Below, one piece after another: positions 15,275-24,644 of a stretch of 34,673 nt of DNA. The notes below the pieces were generated by a model. The model had not been told where the DNA came from, did not search any database, and saw only the letters and a program-made list of their open reading frames with translations. The translations under genes were made by a program, and so were the position numbers. This DNA comes from Gemmatimonadota bacterium. GTDB taxonomy: Bacteria > Gemmatimonadota > Gemmatimonadetes > Longimicrobiales > Gaopeijiaceae. How positions within the stretch are numbered: position 1 is the first letter of the stretch; each line of letters opens with the position of its first letter. Where the stretch lies: NCBI GenBank assembly GCA_007125845.1, contig SLCK01000071.1:1-34673 (forward strand). Direction: 5' to 3'.

Positions 15275-16563
15275 CGGTCCATGATCCTGGCCAGGAACTG
15301 CGCCTCCGCCACGAGAGTGCCGTCCACATAGCCCATGCCTTTCATCTTGCAGACAGTGCGTCGAAGCTGGACGAGCTCCAGCTCGAAGACCAACTGATCG
15401 CCCGGGGTCACGGGGCGTCGCCACTTCACCTTGTCGAGCGACATGAAGTAGACAACCTTGTCCTCAGGATCGTCGATCGTATCCATGAGGAGCAGCCCCC
15501 CGACCTGGGCCATGGCCTCGATGATGAGGACGCCCGGCATGATCGGATGTCCGGGGTAGTGGCCCTGGAAGAAGGGCTCGTTGATCGTCACATTCTTGAC
15601 CCCGACGATCCGCTTCCCCCGCTCGAAGTCCACCACCCGATCCACGAGCAGCATCGGGAAGCGATGCGGGAGGTACTGGAGTATCTTCTGGATGTCGACG
15701 ATCGGGTCACCCATCGGATTGCGCCGGGCCTCGGTGGCCAGAGTCCGCGCCAACCTCACGTTTCCCTGGTGGCTGGGCCGCTCCGCCACGATGTGCGTCT
15801 CGAGCTTGGCGCCCAGGAGACCAAGGTCCCCGACCATGTCACCGACCTTGTGCCGCAGGAATTCGTCACGAAACCGGAGGCCCTCGTTCAGGACACCGTC
15901 CTCTCCAAGAACGATCGTGTTGTCGAGCGACGTGCCCCTGGCCAGCCCTCTAGCCCTCAGGCGATCCGCCTCCGCCTCGAAGCCAAAGGTCCTGGCGGGC
16001 GCGATCTCCGTCGCGAACGACCCGTTCTCGAAGTGGAAGGACCCGTATTGCCGACCAATTGCGGGGTGCTCGAAATCGATTGTCGCCGAGATGCGGAAGT
16101 CCGGGGACGGAGTCGCCACGTACTTCGAACCCTGGGCTCCGTCCACCGTGACCGGCGTCGGAAGCCGGAGCACGGGGACCTCCCCCTCCAGCTCCTCGAT
16201 CCCTGTCTCTTCGAGAGCCGTCACATAGTCCCGGAAGCTTCCGTCGCGGATCGGAGGCTCGGGTCCGTCCAGTTCGACCACGACCCGCGTGATACCCTGT
16301 GCCCAGAGAGCCGCCATGACGTGCTCCACCGTCATCACCCGGATCTCCTCGTCCACGGCGAGTGTCGTTCCCAGCTCGGTGCCGACCACGTGATCGAGAT
16401 CGGCCGGAATTTCCGGGCTTCCTTCCAGGTCCGATCTGCGAAAACGGATTCCCGGGCCCGTCGGATCGGGTCGAAAGGTGAGGGTGGCTTCCTGCCCCGA
16501 GTGCACTCCGACCCCCGATAGGGATACGGGGCGCCTCAGAGTGCGATGGTTCCTTGCGTTCAT
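15271..16563 (-). CDS. lpxC/fabZ: LpxC-FabZ fusion: deacetylase / hydroxyacyl-ACP dehydratase
   Basis: One 430-residue protein carries two enzymes. Residues ~1-290 are LpxC, the zinc deacetylase that commits UDP-acyl-GlcNAc to lipid A: TVEHVMAAL gives Glu80 and His81, FLRHKVGDMVGD gives His238 and Asp242, and His265 is the second base. Residues ~293-430 are FabZ, the dehydratase of fatty acid elongation, with catalytic His335 (FFQGHYPGHP) and Glu349 (IIEAMAQ). Both active sites look complete. The two enzymes compete for the same 3-hydroxyacyl pool, so a fusion fixes their ratio. The start ATG 16563 has GGGGAGGT very close (2-3 nt). The alternative ATG at 16641 adds 26 unconserved residues. 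Confidence 0.96.
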   Translation of the reverse strand: MNARNHRTLRRPVSLSGVGVHSGQEATLTFRPDPTGPGIRFRRSDLEGSPEIPADLDHVVGTELGTTLAVDEEIRVMTVEHVMAALWAQGITRVVVELDGPEPPIRDGSFRDYVTALEETGIEELEGEVPVLRLPTPVTVDGAQGSKYVATPSPDFRISATIDFEHPAIGRQYGSFHFENGSFATEIAPARTFGFEAEADRLRARGLARGTSLDNTIVLGEDGVLNEGLRFRDEFLRHKVGDMVGDLGLLGAKLETHIVAERPSHQGNVRLARTLATEARRNPMGDPIVDIQKILQYLPHRFPMLLVDRVVDFERGKRIVGVKNVTINEPFFQGHYPGHPIMPGVLIIEAMAQVGGLLLMDTIDDPEDKVVYFMSLDKVKWRRPVTPGDQLVFELELVQLRRTVCKMKGMGYVDGTLVAEAQFLARIMDR

Positions 16564-16665
16564 GACCTCCCCGTGGCCGGGCTCGGTTGCCGGATGCCGC
16601 CTCGACGCGGGGCTCAGGAGGTGACTCGCGAATTCGCGCACCTCGTCCGGCGCCGAAGCGCGAAT

Positions 16666-16695
16666 AATGTAACACTCCGTCGGTTTCGGAGTCAG
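16666..16695 (-). promoter_or_regulatory. Possible internal promoter before lpxC/fabZ
   Basis: On the minus strand CTGACT (16690-16695) and TACATT (16666-16671) are 18 bases apart and match the sigma70 boxes at 4/6 each. The -35 overlaps the end of lpxD. The site lies in the 128-bp lpxD-lpxC gap, one of the longest in the lipid A block, which suits a separate promoter, but the match is only moderate. Confidence 0.28.
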
Positions 16696-17783
16696 CCTGG
16701 ATCCCGCCGCTCGGTGTCCTCCCGGTCCAGGAGCTCAGCGAGGCGCTCCTCGATCCTGCGCACTCGACCGAGCAACTCAGGAACTTTGCCCTGGGCCGCG
16801 ACGGTCCGCAGGAACTCGCGTCGCTCCCGGGCAGGAAATCCCATAACCGTTCCCCCTGGCTCGACGTCTCTGGTGACGCCGGCTTGTCCGGCAAGACGGG
16901 CTCCGTCCCCGATGCTGATATGGCCCCCGAGGCCTGCCTGCCCCCCCACCATCACACCGCGCCCGATCCGGGTGGAGCCACCCACCCCCGCCTGACCCGC
17001 AAGCACGCTGTGGGGACCGACGGTCACGTTGTGACCGAGCTGCACGAGGTTGTCCAGCTTGGCACCCTCTCCGACCCGGGTCTCGCCGATCGAGCCGCGG
17101 TCGATCGTGGTGTTCGCACCGATTTCGACGTCGTCTTCGAGGACGCATGCTCCGGGATGCGGGATCTTGCGATGCCGTCCGTCCTCAAACACATATCCGA
17201 AACCGTCCACACCGATGCGGGCTCCGGAGTGCAGGATGACCCCGTCTCCAATGACCGCACCCGGATAGACCACCACGTGTGGGTGGAGGATCGTTCGGTC
17301 TCCAATCCGACTGCCTCGACCCACAACGCAGTGCGCCCCGATCCAGCTCTCGTCTCCCACCTGGACGCCCTCTTCGAGCACTGCGTAGGGAGCCACGTGA
17401 ACGTCCCGCCCGAGGCTCACATCGTCTCCCACGACCGCCGTTGAATGGATCCGGGCGGGTGTGTCTTTCGGTGGATGGATGGCTTCCAACAGAATCGCGA
17501 GTGCTCCATGGGCATCTTCGGCCACGAGTCGCGGTCGCGGATCCTCCTCCAGTAGAGCCTCCAACTGCCTCGAGACGAGAAGGGCCCCCGCCCGGCTCCC
17601 CATCAGCTCCGACAGGTAGCGCCGGTGGGCGAGGAATCCGAGATCTTCGGGGCCGGCGAGAGCGAGGGGGGCGACTCCAAGGATCTCCACATCCTTGGCA
17701 GGAGGCGGAAGGTCGAGCAGTCTGGCGAACTCGGAAAGCAGGTGGGGGATGGGTCGCCGACGGCGGCTTGGGAAGCTGTTCAT
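16692..17783 (-). CDS. lpxD: UDP-3-O-acylglucosamine N-acyltransferase LpxD
   Basis: The 363-residue trimeric enzyme adds the second, N-linked hydroxyacyl chain after LpxC. The N-terminal uridine-binding domain (about 1-105) contains [13 protein letters not shown]. It is followed by a long left-handed beta helix of hexapeptide repeats (about 110-320) with [29 protein letters not shown] split across the active site; His251 in QLGHNV aligns with the catalytic His239 of E. coli. A charged C-terminal helix closes the protein. It is the first gene after the hairpin that separates it from skp, so lipid A transcription may begin or be adjusted here. Confidence 0.96.
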   Translation of the reverse strand: MNSFPSRRRRPIPHLLSEFARLLDLPPPAKDVEILGVAPLALAGPEDLGFLAHRRYLSELMGSRAGALLVSRQLEALLEEDPRPRLVAEDAHGALAILLEAIHPPKDTPARIHSTAVVGDDVSLGRDVHVAPYAVLEEGVQVGDESWIGAHCVVGRGSRIGDRTILHPHVVVYPGAVIGDGVILHSGARIGVDGFGYVFEDGRHRKIPHPGACVLEDDVEIGANTTIDRGSIGETRVGEGAKLDNLVQLGHNVTVGPHSVLAGQAGVGGSTRIGRGVMVGGQAGLGGHISIGDGARLAGQAGVTRDVEPGGTVMGFPARERREFLRTVAAQGKVPELLGRVRRIEERLAELLDREDTERRDPG

Positions 17784-17804
17784 GAGTTGGGACCGGGAAG
17801 GGTC

Positions 17805-17857
17805 AAACGAAAGCGGACCCCCGCCCCGGCCTAGAGCGATCCGGGGCGAAGGTCCGC
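17805..17857 (-). terminator. Intrinsic terminator between skp and lpxD
   Basis: Reading the minus strand, GCGGACC (17851-17857) and CGCCCCGG (17841-17848) form a two-part stem with CCGGGGCG (17822-17829) and GGTCCGC (17813-17819). The stem has 15 pairs, a 2x2 internal loop and an 11-base loop. It is followed directly by TTTCGTTT (17812 down to 17805). This is a good rho-independent terminator for the bamA-skp transcript or an attenuator before lpxD. Confidence 0.6.
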
Positions 17858-17890
17858 ACCCACAGGCGACGAGGACCCGCCTCTTCGCCT

Positions 17891-18424
17891 CTACATCTCG
17901 TCGGCGCCCGCCATCTCCTGGAGTCGCTGGATGACCTCCATCGTCAGATCCAGCGAGGGGTCGGCCGCGATGATCGACTGTCCGGCGACATCGAAGATCA
18001 CGGAGTAGCTTCCTTCGGACCGGATCTGCTCGATGGCCGTAGACATTCGACTCAGGATCGGCTGAACGAGCTCCTCTCGCCGCTGCGCAGCCTCCTGCTC
18101 CATCTCATCCAGTCGCTGTTGATACTGGATCTCTCTCTGCCGAATCTCCGTCTCCCGGGTCTCCCGGACCTCGGTCGAGAGCGTCCCCTGCTGCTGCTGG
18201 TAGGCTGTGATCAGGCTGTCCAACTCCTGACCCATCACCTCGATCTCCTCGCCGAACTGCTGCATCTGCTGATCGAACTGCTGCTGCGCTTCGGCGGCTC
18301 CGGGCGCCTCCTGGAGGATCGCCTGGGAGTCGATGTACGCAATTCGAAGCTCCTGCTGGGCTGCGAGTGACGTCGTCGAGCCGAGCGCAAGCAAACCGGC
18401 TAGGACCGCGATGAGTGAACGCAT
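17891..18424 (-). CDS. skp: OmpH/Skp-family periplasmic chaperone
   Basis: The product has 177 residues. An N-terminal signal peptide ([19 protein letters not shown], cleavage likely after LAA) is followed by the Skp opening beta strand ([18 protein letters not shown]), a long Gln/Glu-rich coiled coil of about 90 residues, and the returning strand [22 protein letters not shown]. Skp trimers hold unfolded outer-membrane proteins in the periplasm and pass them to BamA. The gene lies 68 nt after bamA, the usual arrangement (bamA-skp-lpxD). The start ATG 18424 is chosen at the signal peptide; the upstream open frame does not resemble the family. Confidence 0.93.
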   Translation of the reverse strand: MRSLIAVLAGLLALGSTTSLAAQQELRIAYIDSQAILQEAPGAAEAQQQFDQQMQQFGEEIEVMGQELDSLITAYQQQQGTLSTEVRETRETEIRQREIQYQQRLDEMEQEAAQRREELVQPILSRMSTAIEQIRSEGSYSVIFDVAGQSIIAADPSLDLTMEVIQRLQEMAGADEM

Positions 18425-18492
18425 GGACGCTGCACTACTCCTGTCGGGGATGGTTCGACCATCCGTGTCAATTTCCCTGAAGGGGCGATCGG

Positions 18493-20982
18493 TCAGAACT
18501 GTTGGTTTCCGCCCATCCGGAAATGGAGCTGCCAACCCGGAACATCCTTGTCGAATCCGTACGCGTAGTCCAGACCCAGAGGCCCGAACGGCGTGACGAG
18601 CTCCACTCCGATTCCCGCTCCGCGGAACATCCTCGAAGGATCGATCTCGCGAGGATGCCGCCAAACGTTCCCGGCCTCGTAGAAGGCCGAAAGCGAAATC
18701 ATGTCCGAGAGTCGGAAGGCCAATTCGGCGGTGGTCGAGAAGAAGGTGTTCCCCAGCCGCTCGATATCCGTGATCTGACCCGAACCTCGCGAGAAGTATC
18801 CCGCCGGCGTCAAAGTGGTCTCCTCGTATCCGCGCAGGCGTTCACCGAACTGCACTCCGCCGAGCCAGAAGCTCTCGAAGGGGAAGTTCTCGGCATCTCC
18901 AAAGATGGCCCCACCCCTGGTGCCCAATCCGAGAGCGATCCTCATCGGGCGGGAGCCCGGCTCGGTCCCCCCGATGCTTCCCACCGGGACCCACCACTTC
19001 CCCTGGACCGTGTGCTTGCTGAAGTTGCCGTCCCCGCCGAAGATTCCGCCGTTGAACTCCGACGTCCAGCTCTGCTCCGAACCGACGGTCGGGAAGAGAG
19101 GATGGTCGATGGTGCGTCGAGTGATGCCCGCGCTCACCTGGCTCTGCACGCCTGCCGGGCGCCCGAAAAGCGACGCGTCGTCCGCGCCCCCCCGAAGCCG
19201 GTAATCCGTCCGTGACAGGGAGTATCCCACGAAGACCCGAGAGTAGAGCGATCCAGGCACGGGTACTCCGAACCGGGTCGAGACGCCTCGCAGCTTTCGT
19301 TCGCCGGTGGCGAAGGAGAAGAACCGATCTCGTGAGTCGAAGAGAGAGATCGATCCGCTCACCCGGGATTGGAAGAGAGAGGGATCCGTGTAGCTGAGGG
19401 AGAAGTTGTTCTGATAGCGGCCGAAGTCCCATCGCAGGCTGCCGGACTTCGCCTGTCCAAAGAGGTTCGGCTGATCGTACCCGATGAAGCCGGACACCCC
19501 GGTGGCGCCCCCCATGCTGCTTCCGAAATTGATGGAGCCCGTACGCTGTTCTTCCACCCGGAAGACGATGTCCACGTCTCCCGTCTGCTCGTCGGGCTGG
19601 ATTTCCGGGAATGGGAGGGGCGTCTCGAAGAAGCCCAGCCCGGAGATGCCCTGGTAGCTCCTGAGGAGCCGCTCCTCGGAGTAGACGTCACCGGGAAGGA
19701 TGGAAATGCGTTCGCGGATGACCCGGTCATGCGTGAACTCGTTCCCCTCGATTCGTATCCTGCGCACGTACGCGGGCTGGCCTTCCTGGATGGTCCAGCG
19801 AGCGGCCACGACTGGCGCCCCGTTGTCCGACTCGTCGGGGAGCCGCTCGATCTCGGGCGACACCTGGGCGTAGAGATAGCCCTCGTTTCGATAGAGCTCC
19901 CCGATCCTCTGGGTGGCCTGCATGAAGGCAGCACGGTCGAAGACCGGCTGCCTTCCGTCGGCGTTCGCGCTCGAGCGAAAGCCCAGGGATCGGAGGAGGC
20001 CTCCTTCCTCGGTCTGGTAGTACCGTTCGAGATCCTGCGTCGCAAATCGCCGGTTGCCTTCGATGGAGAAGTCGGCGAGGCGGTACTGCTCGCCCTCCAG
20101 GACGTCCACCTCCAGGCGCGCCTTGCCGGACGAGGGATCCACGATCAGGGTATCTCCCAGCACCGCGAAGTCCAGGAACCCTTGCGAGGCGTAGAACTCA
20201 GGCAATCGCTCGCTGAGATCCTCCTGGAGGACGTCGTCGTTGAACGTGCCAGAGCGGAACCAGAGGAAGCCCTCGGGCCGGGTGGACATGACACTGCGCA
20301 AATCGGAGTCGGCGAATTCTTCGTTTCCCCGGAAGACCACTTCGGCGACCGCCACCCGGTGACCCTCTTGAACCTCCAGGATCAGATTGATCTCACCGGT
20401 GACCCCCTCCAGGGGCTCCTGTCGGACCTCCACCTGGGCAAAGGGCACCCCCTTCTCGGCCAGGCCGTCCCGAATGACCTGTTGGGCCACGAAGACCCGG
20501 TGGGGAGAGTAGGGCTCGCCGGTGGGCAACTCGACCTCCTCCCAGACCTCCCGACTGCTCATCGTCTGTAGCCCAACGATGTCGACCGATCGCACAACCG
20601 GGTGCTCGACGAGCCGAAAGGTCAGAACGATCGGCTGCCCCGCTCCCCCTCGGACGGTGACCTGGATGTCCTCGAACCACCCGGTTTCCCACAGCCGCTT
20701 CTCGGCAACCTGGATCTCCCGGTAGCCGATCGGCTCTCCGATGGGAATGCCGATTGAGCCGAGCAGAGCGGCCTCGGCCACGTGGTGGTTCCCCACCACC
20801 TGGATCGAATCGATGACCACGCCTCCGGGATCCGCCGGCACGGGATCGGGAGCCGGATCCGTGATCTGTCCCCCTGCGGGAACCCCGAAGCCAAGGAACG
20901 CAGCCGTGACGAGCAGGCTCGGAAGGAGCCTGCCACGGAACCGGCGCGGACCGAAAGAAAGCAAATGGAGCATCGACCTCAT
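18493..20982 (-). CDS. bamA: Outer membrane protein assembly factor BamA
   Basis: The 829-residue Omp85 protein folds and inserts beta-barrel proteins in the outer membrane. A signal peptide (about residues 1-39) precedes five POTRA repeats (about 55-470; e.g. IDSIQVVGNHHVAEAAL, RSVDIVGLQTMSSREVW, VRRIRIEGNEFTHDRVI). A 16-strand barrel (about 480-829) follows, containing the conserved lid-loop motif seen here as RLRGYEE. The protein ends in phenylalanine, the usual C-terminal signal of barrel proteins. Its ATG overlaps the clpC stop (ATGA), an unusual pairing; skp follows. Repeat count is my estimate from sequence spacing. Confidence 0.96.
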   Translation of the reverse strand: MRSMLHLLSFGPRRFRGRLLPSLLVTAAFLGFGVPAGGQITDPAPDPVPADPGGVVIDSIQVVGNHHVAEAALLGSIGIPIGEPIGYREIQVAEKRLWETGWFEDIQVTVRGGAGQPIVLTFRLVEHPVVRSVDIVGLQTMSSREVWEEVELPTGEPYSPHRVFVAQQVIRDGLAEKGVPFAQVEVRQEPLEGVTGEINLILEVQEGHRVAVAEVVFRGNEEFADSDLRSVMSTRPEGFLWFRSGTFNDDVLQEDLSERLPEFYASQGFLDFAVLGDTLIVDPSSGKARLEVDVLEGEQYRLADFSIEGNRRFATQDLERYYQTEEGGLLRSLGFRSSANADGRQPVFDRAAFMQATQRIGELYRNEGYLYAQVSPEIERLPDESDNGAPVVAARWTIQEGQPAYVRRIRIEGNEFTHDRVIRERISILPGDVYSEERLLRSYQGISGLGFFETPLPFPEIQPDEQTGDVDIVFRVEEQRTGSINFGSSMGGATGVSGFIGYDQPNLFGQAKSGSLRWDFGRYQNNFSLSYTDPSLFQSRVSGSISLFDSRDRFFSFATGERKLRGVSTRFGVPVPGSLYSRVFVGYSLSRTDYRLRGGADDASLFGRPAGVQSQVSAGITRRTIDHPLFPTVGSEQSWTSEFNGGIFGGDGNFSKHTVQGKWWVPVGSIGGTEPGSRPMRIALGLGTRGGAIFGDAENFPFESFWLGGVQFGERLRGYEETTLTPAGYFSRGSGQITDIERLGNTFFSTTAELAFRLSDMISLSAFYEAGNVWRHPREIDPSRMFRGAGIGVELVTPFGPLGLDYAYGFDKDVPGWQLHFRMGGNQQF

Positions 20983-23483
20983 GTTTTCGTCGCGGAAGCT
21001 TCCTTCAACGTCAGGCTCTCCCGGTCCGGAGAGACATCGACCTCGACCTCCGCACCGGCCCCGAACTCCGCGACCAGAATCTTCTCGGACAAGGGATCCT
21101 CAAGGTACCGTTGGATCGCCCTGCGCAGGGGACGGGCTCCGAACTTCTGGTCGTAGCCCTTGTCGACGAGGAAGGCCAGGGCGTCGTCGGTCATCTTCAG
21201 CGTGAGCTCCTCCTCTTCGAGGCGCGCCCGCACGTCCTTGAGCAGGATGTGCACGATCTCGCCGATCTGCTCGCGGGTGAGCGGATGGAAGACGATCGTG
21301 TCGTCGATCCGATTCAGGAACTCGGGATTGAATGCGCGTTCGATCTCCTCTCGGACCTTGTCTTTCATCACCTCGTAGCTGGACTGCGGATCGCTCGTAT
21401 GGAAGCCGAGCCCTCCGCCCTTGGTGATGTCCCTGGCCCCGAGATTCGAGGTCATGATCAGAACCGTGTTCTTGAAGTCGATCACGCGCCCGTAGTTGTC
21501 CGTCAGGTGACCCTCGTCGAGGACCTGGAGGAGGATGTTGAAGACGTCGGGGTGCGCCTTCTCGATCTCGTCGAGAAGCACCACCGAGTAAGGCCGACGG
21601 CGCACGGCCTTGGTCAGTGCACCGGAGTCCTCGTAGCCCACGTAACCGGGAGGGGCCCCGATGAGCCGTGAGACGGAGAACTTCTCCATGTACTCGCTCA
21701 TGTCGACCCGGATCAGGGCGTCCACATCCGCGAAGAGGAACTCGGCCAACGCCCTGGCAAGCTCGGTCTTCCCGACCCCGGTCGGCCCCGAGAATATGAA
21801 CGATCCGATGGGCCGGCGAGGGTCCTTGAGTCCAGCCCGGCTGCGGCGGATGGCACGGGAAATCGCAGTGATGGCGTCGTCCTGGCCGACAACCCGCTTG
21901 TGCAGCTCCGCCTCCATGTTCACGAGGCGGTCGGTCTCGGTCTGCCGGAGCTTCGTGACGGGGATCCCCGTCCACCTCGAGACGATGAAGGCCACCTCCT
22001 CGGGGGAGATCTCCGGCCGGTTCTCCTTCCTCTCGGCCTCCCACTCCTCCTGGCGTGCCTTGATGCGGTGCTGGAGCTCCCGCTCCTCGTCCCGCAGCTC
22101 CGCGGCCCGCTCGAAGTCCTGATCCCGGATGGCGGCTTCCTTCCGGTCCGCGATCCCGCCCAGCTCGACGTTCAGCTCGTCCATGTCAGGCGGGGGGACC
22201 TGAGAGGCGATGCGCGCCCGCGCTCCCGCCTCGTCGATCACGTCGATCGCCTTGTCGGGGAGGAAGCGGTCCGTGATGTAACGATCCGACAGGCGGGAAG
22301 CCGCGTCCAGGGTGTCGTCTGGGATCACAACCTTGTGGTGGTCTTCGTAATGCGTCCGTAGCCCTTTCAGGATCTCGACGGTCTCACCCACGGCCGGGGG
22401 GTCCACGATGACGGGCTGGAACCGGCGCTCGAGGGCCCCGTCCTTCTCGATGTATTTGCGGTACTCATTCAGGGTGGAAGCGCCAATGCACTGAAGTTCC
22501 CCGCGGGCGAGCGCGGGCTTGAGCATGTTGGAGGCGTCGATGGCCCCTTCCGCCGCTCCGGCGCCCACCAAGGTGTGAAGCTCGTCGATGAAGAGGACCA
22601 CGTTCTTGTTCTGGGAGATCTCGTTCATGACCGCCTTGAGGCGCTCCTCGAACTGACCGCGATACTTCGTTCCCGCGATGACGGCGGCCATGTCGAGGGC
22701 CAGGACCCGGTGGTCCTTGAGGGCCTCGGTGACCTCACCCTTGGAGATCAATTGCGCGAGCCCCTCCACGATCGCAGTCTTTCCGACACCGGGCTCGCCG
22801 ATCAGAACGGGGTTGTTCTTCTTGCGGCGGCAAAGGATCTCGATCACCCGATCGATCTCGTCCTTGCGGCCGATGGTGGGATCGAGCTTCCCCTGCCCCG
22901 CCAGGTCGGTGAGGTCCCTGCAGAAATGATCCAGCGCGGGAGTCTTGGATTTCTTGTCTCCCTTGCCACCTCCGGTGGGAGTCGAGGAGGAGCCGCCCCC
23001 GATCCCGGCCGGCTCGGCGCCGCCTCCGCCGCCGCCTCCGCTCATCTCCGAGCCCAACACCTTCAGGGTCTCGGCACGAGCATCCTCGAGGCTGATGTCC
23101 AGCGAGTTGAGCACCTGGGCCGCGATCCCCTTCTCTTCCCGGAGCAGCCCCAGGAGGAGGTGTTCGGTGCCCACGTAGGAGTGGTTGAGCTCCCGCGCCT
23201 CGGCCATCGCGAACTCGAGGACCTTCTTGGCCCGGGACGTATAGGGCAGCTCACCGAGGGCGATCGTGGCCTTCCCCTTCTTGACCGACTCCTCGATCCG
23301 CTCGTGAACCTGATCGAGATCCGCGCTCAGGTTGGTGAGGACGGCGGCGGCCACACCCTCCCCCTCGCGAATCAGCCCGAGCAGGATGTGCTCCGTCCCC
23401 ACGTAGTCATGCTGGAGCCGGATGGCCTCGTCTCGGGCCATGGCCAGCACTTTGCGGACTCGATCGGTGAAGTTGTAGTTCAT
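20979..23483 (-). CDS. clpC: AAA+ unfoldase ClpC
   Basis: The 834-residue Hsp100 protein unfolds substrates and feeds them to ClpP. Two N-terminal Clp repeats carry GTEH at residues 29-32 and 105-108; Glu31 and Glu107 align with the Glu32/Glu106 phospho-arginine pockets of B. subtilis ClpC. A glycine-rich linker (about 150-175) precedes AAA1 (GEPGVGKTA). A UVR-type middle domain ([14 protein letters not shown]) docks McsA-like partners, and AAA2 (GPTGVGKTE) follows. GLGFHTSD contains the LGF tripeptide that docks ClpP. It lies 30 nt after mcsB with GAGGG before its ATG, and overlaps bamA. clpP is not in the window. Confidence 0.96.
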   Translation of the reverse strand: MNYNFTDRVRKVLAMARDEAIRLQHDYVGTEHILLGLIREGEGVAAAVLTNLSADLDQVHERIEESVKKGKATIALGELPYTSRAKKVLEFAMAEARELNHSYVGTEHLLLGLLREEKGIAAQVLNSLDISLEDARAETLKVLGSEMSGGGGGGGAEPAGIGGGSSSTPTGGGKGDKKSKTPALDHFCRDLTDLAGQGKLDPTIGRKDEIDRVIEILCRRKKNNPVLIGEPGVGKTAIVEGLAQLISKGEVTEALKDHRVLALDMAAVIAGTKYRGQFEERLKAVMNEISQNKNVVLFIDELHTLVGAGAAEGAIDASNMLKPALARGELQCIGASTLNEYRKYIEKDGALERRFQPVIVDPPAVGETVEILKGLRTHYEDHHKVVIPDDTLDAASRLSDRYITDRFLPDKAIDVIDEAGARARIASQVPPPDMDELNVELGGIADRKEAAIRDQDFERAAELRDEERELQHRIKARQEEWEAERKENRPEISPEEVAFIVSRWTGIPVTKLRQTETDRLVNMEAELHKRVVGQDDAITAISRAIRRSRAGLKDPRRPIGSFIFSGPTGVGKTELARALAEFLFADVDALIRVDMSEYMEKFSVSRLIGAPPGYVGYEDSGALTKAVRRRPYSVVLLDEIEKAHPDVFNILLQVLDEGHLTDNYGRVIDFKNTVLIMTSNLGARDITKGGGLGFHTSDPQSSYEVMKDKVREEIERAFNPEFLNRIDDTIVFHPLTREQIGEIVHILLKDVRARLEEEELTLKMTDDALAFLVDKGYDQKFGARPLRRAIQRYLEDPLSEKILVAEFGAGAEVEVDVSPDRESLTLKEASATKT

Positions 23484-23513
23484 TTCTTCCCTCGAAGGGG
23501 ATGGGGTCGGCAG

Positions 23514-24644
23514 TCAATCGGTCGGGTCGCCGGATGCGTTCCCGTCGGCGTTTTCCTCATCAGGAGGTACGACTCCCTCGGTCGAAAGGATCCTTCGAAC
23601 GAAGGTGGCGCGGTGAGCATCACTCTCCGCGACCGAGAGGCTCCGGCCGGCCGCCTCCTCGAGGTGGGCCGCCTGGGTGAAGATCATGATCTTGTTCAGC
23701 GAGTATACACGCAGTCCTGGGAGGAGTTTCAGGCTTGCCCCGAGGCGAATTCCACTCAGGAGGTTCATCAGTTCCTCGAAGGAGAGCGCCCTCGCGTAGC
23801 GCAGCAGACCGTACGCCCGCCATATCTTGTCTTCGGTCACGGAGGCCGCGTCCCGGAGGAGGACCTGGCGGGCATGGGTCTCGTACTGTATCACCTGCCG
23901 CACGATGCGGTCGAGGTGATCCACGAGGTCTTCCTCGCTCTTCCCCAGCGTCGTCTGGTTGGAGAGCTGGAAGAAGTTGCCCACCACCTCCGACCCCTCC
24001 CCGTAGAGACCGCGGAAGGTCAATCCCACCTGGGACAGTCCCTGGAGGACCTTTCCGATCTCCTTGGTGAGGACCAGGGCGGGCAGGTGCATCAAAACGG
24101 ATGCTCGAAGTCCGGTGCCCACGTTCGTCGGGCAGCTCGTCAGGAATCCGAATTCGTGATGATAGGCGTACGCCAACTCCCGTCCGAGCTCCTCGTCCAG
24201 AGCATCGAGGAGGCTCCATGCCTCCCGCAATCTCAGGCCGGAAAACAGCGTCTGTAGGCGGAGGTGATCCTCCTCGTTGATCATCACGGAAAGGGGGTGG
24301 TCGGGCGACAGGACCACGGCCGTGCCCCGAGCGGGCCCGGAGCCGTTCTCGCCCATGAGATCGCGGGACACGAGGCGCCGTTCGAGCAAGATCCTCCTCG
24401 ATCGCGCCTCCATCTGGACGAGCTCCTGAATCTCCGCGCTGCGCAACAGATCCACGCGGTCTCGCACGCCGCGGACCTGGTCCAGGACCGCCGTCCGGTC
24501 GTTCAGGCGGGCCTTGGGCCCGAAGGCGTGCCCCTGGAGATTGCGTGCAAGCCGAACCCGGGTCGAGAGGACGATGTCGGAATGCTCTCCGCTCGCGTCC
24601 AGCCATCCCAGTCCGGAGTCCTGGATCGGGAGGAGGTCGCTCAT
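23514..24644 (-). CDS. mcsB: Protein arginine kinase McsB
   Basis: The 376-residue phosphagen-kinase-like enzyme phosphorylates arginines on proteins and marks them for ClpCP. Present are the nucleotide-binding STRVRLARN (27-35), the acidic INEEDHLRLQ loop (122-131), Cys171 in TSCPTNVGTGLRAS and GEGSEVVGNFFQLSNQTTLG (215-234), which are the catalytic segments of the family. The allosteric phospho-arginine motif RDxxRA near the C-terminus reads SDAHRA here (341-346), so its first arginine is a serine. The start overlaps the mcsA stop (ATGA), and clpC follows. No CtsR gene, the classical repressor substrate, is nearby. Confidence 0.95.
   Translation of the reverse strand: MSDLLPIQDSGLGWLDASGEHSDIVLSTRVRLARNLQGHAFGPKARLNDRTAVLDQVRGVRDRVDLLRSAEIQELVQMEARSRRILLERRLVSRDLMGENGSGPARGTAVVLSPDHPLSVMINEEDHLRLQTLFSGLRLREAWSLLDALDEELGRELAYAYHHEFGFLTSCPTNVGTGLRASVLMHLPALVLTKEIGKVLQGLSQVGLTFRGLYGEGSEVVGNFFQLSNQTTLGKSEEDLVDHLDRIVRQVIQYETHARQVLLRDAASVTEDKIWRAYGLLRYARALSFEELMNLLSGIRLGASLKLLPGLRVYSLNKIMIFTQAAHLEEAAGRSLSVAESDAHRATFVRRILSTEGVVPPDEENADGNASGDPTD

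Noticed and set aside
16627-16638. Perfect 12-bp palindrome CGCGAATTCGCG upstream of lpxC/fabZ
   Set aside because: A single short palindrome without a flanking arm or second copy; could be an operator but is easily chance at this GC content.
22960-23045. Glycine-rich repetitive stretch in clpC as a possible repeat element
   Set aside because: It is an in-frame flexible linker between the N-terminal and first AAA domains of ClpC, which is variable in this family.
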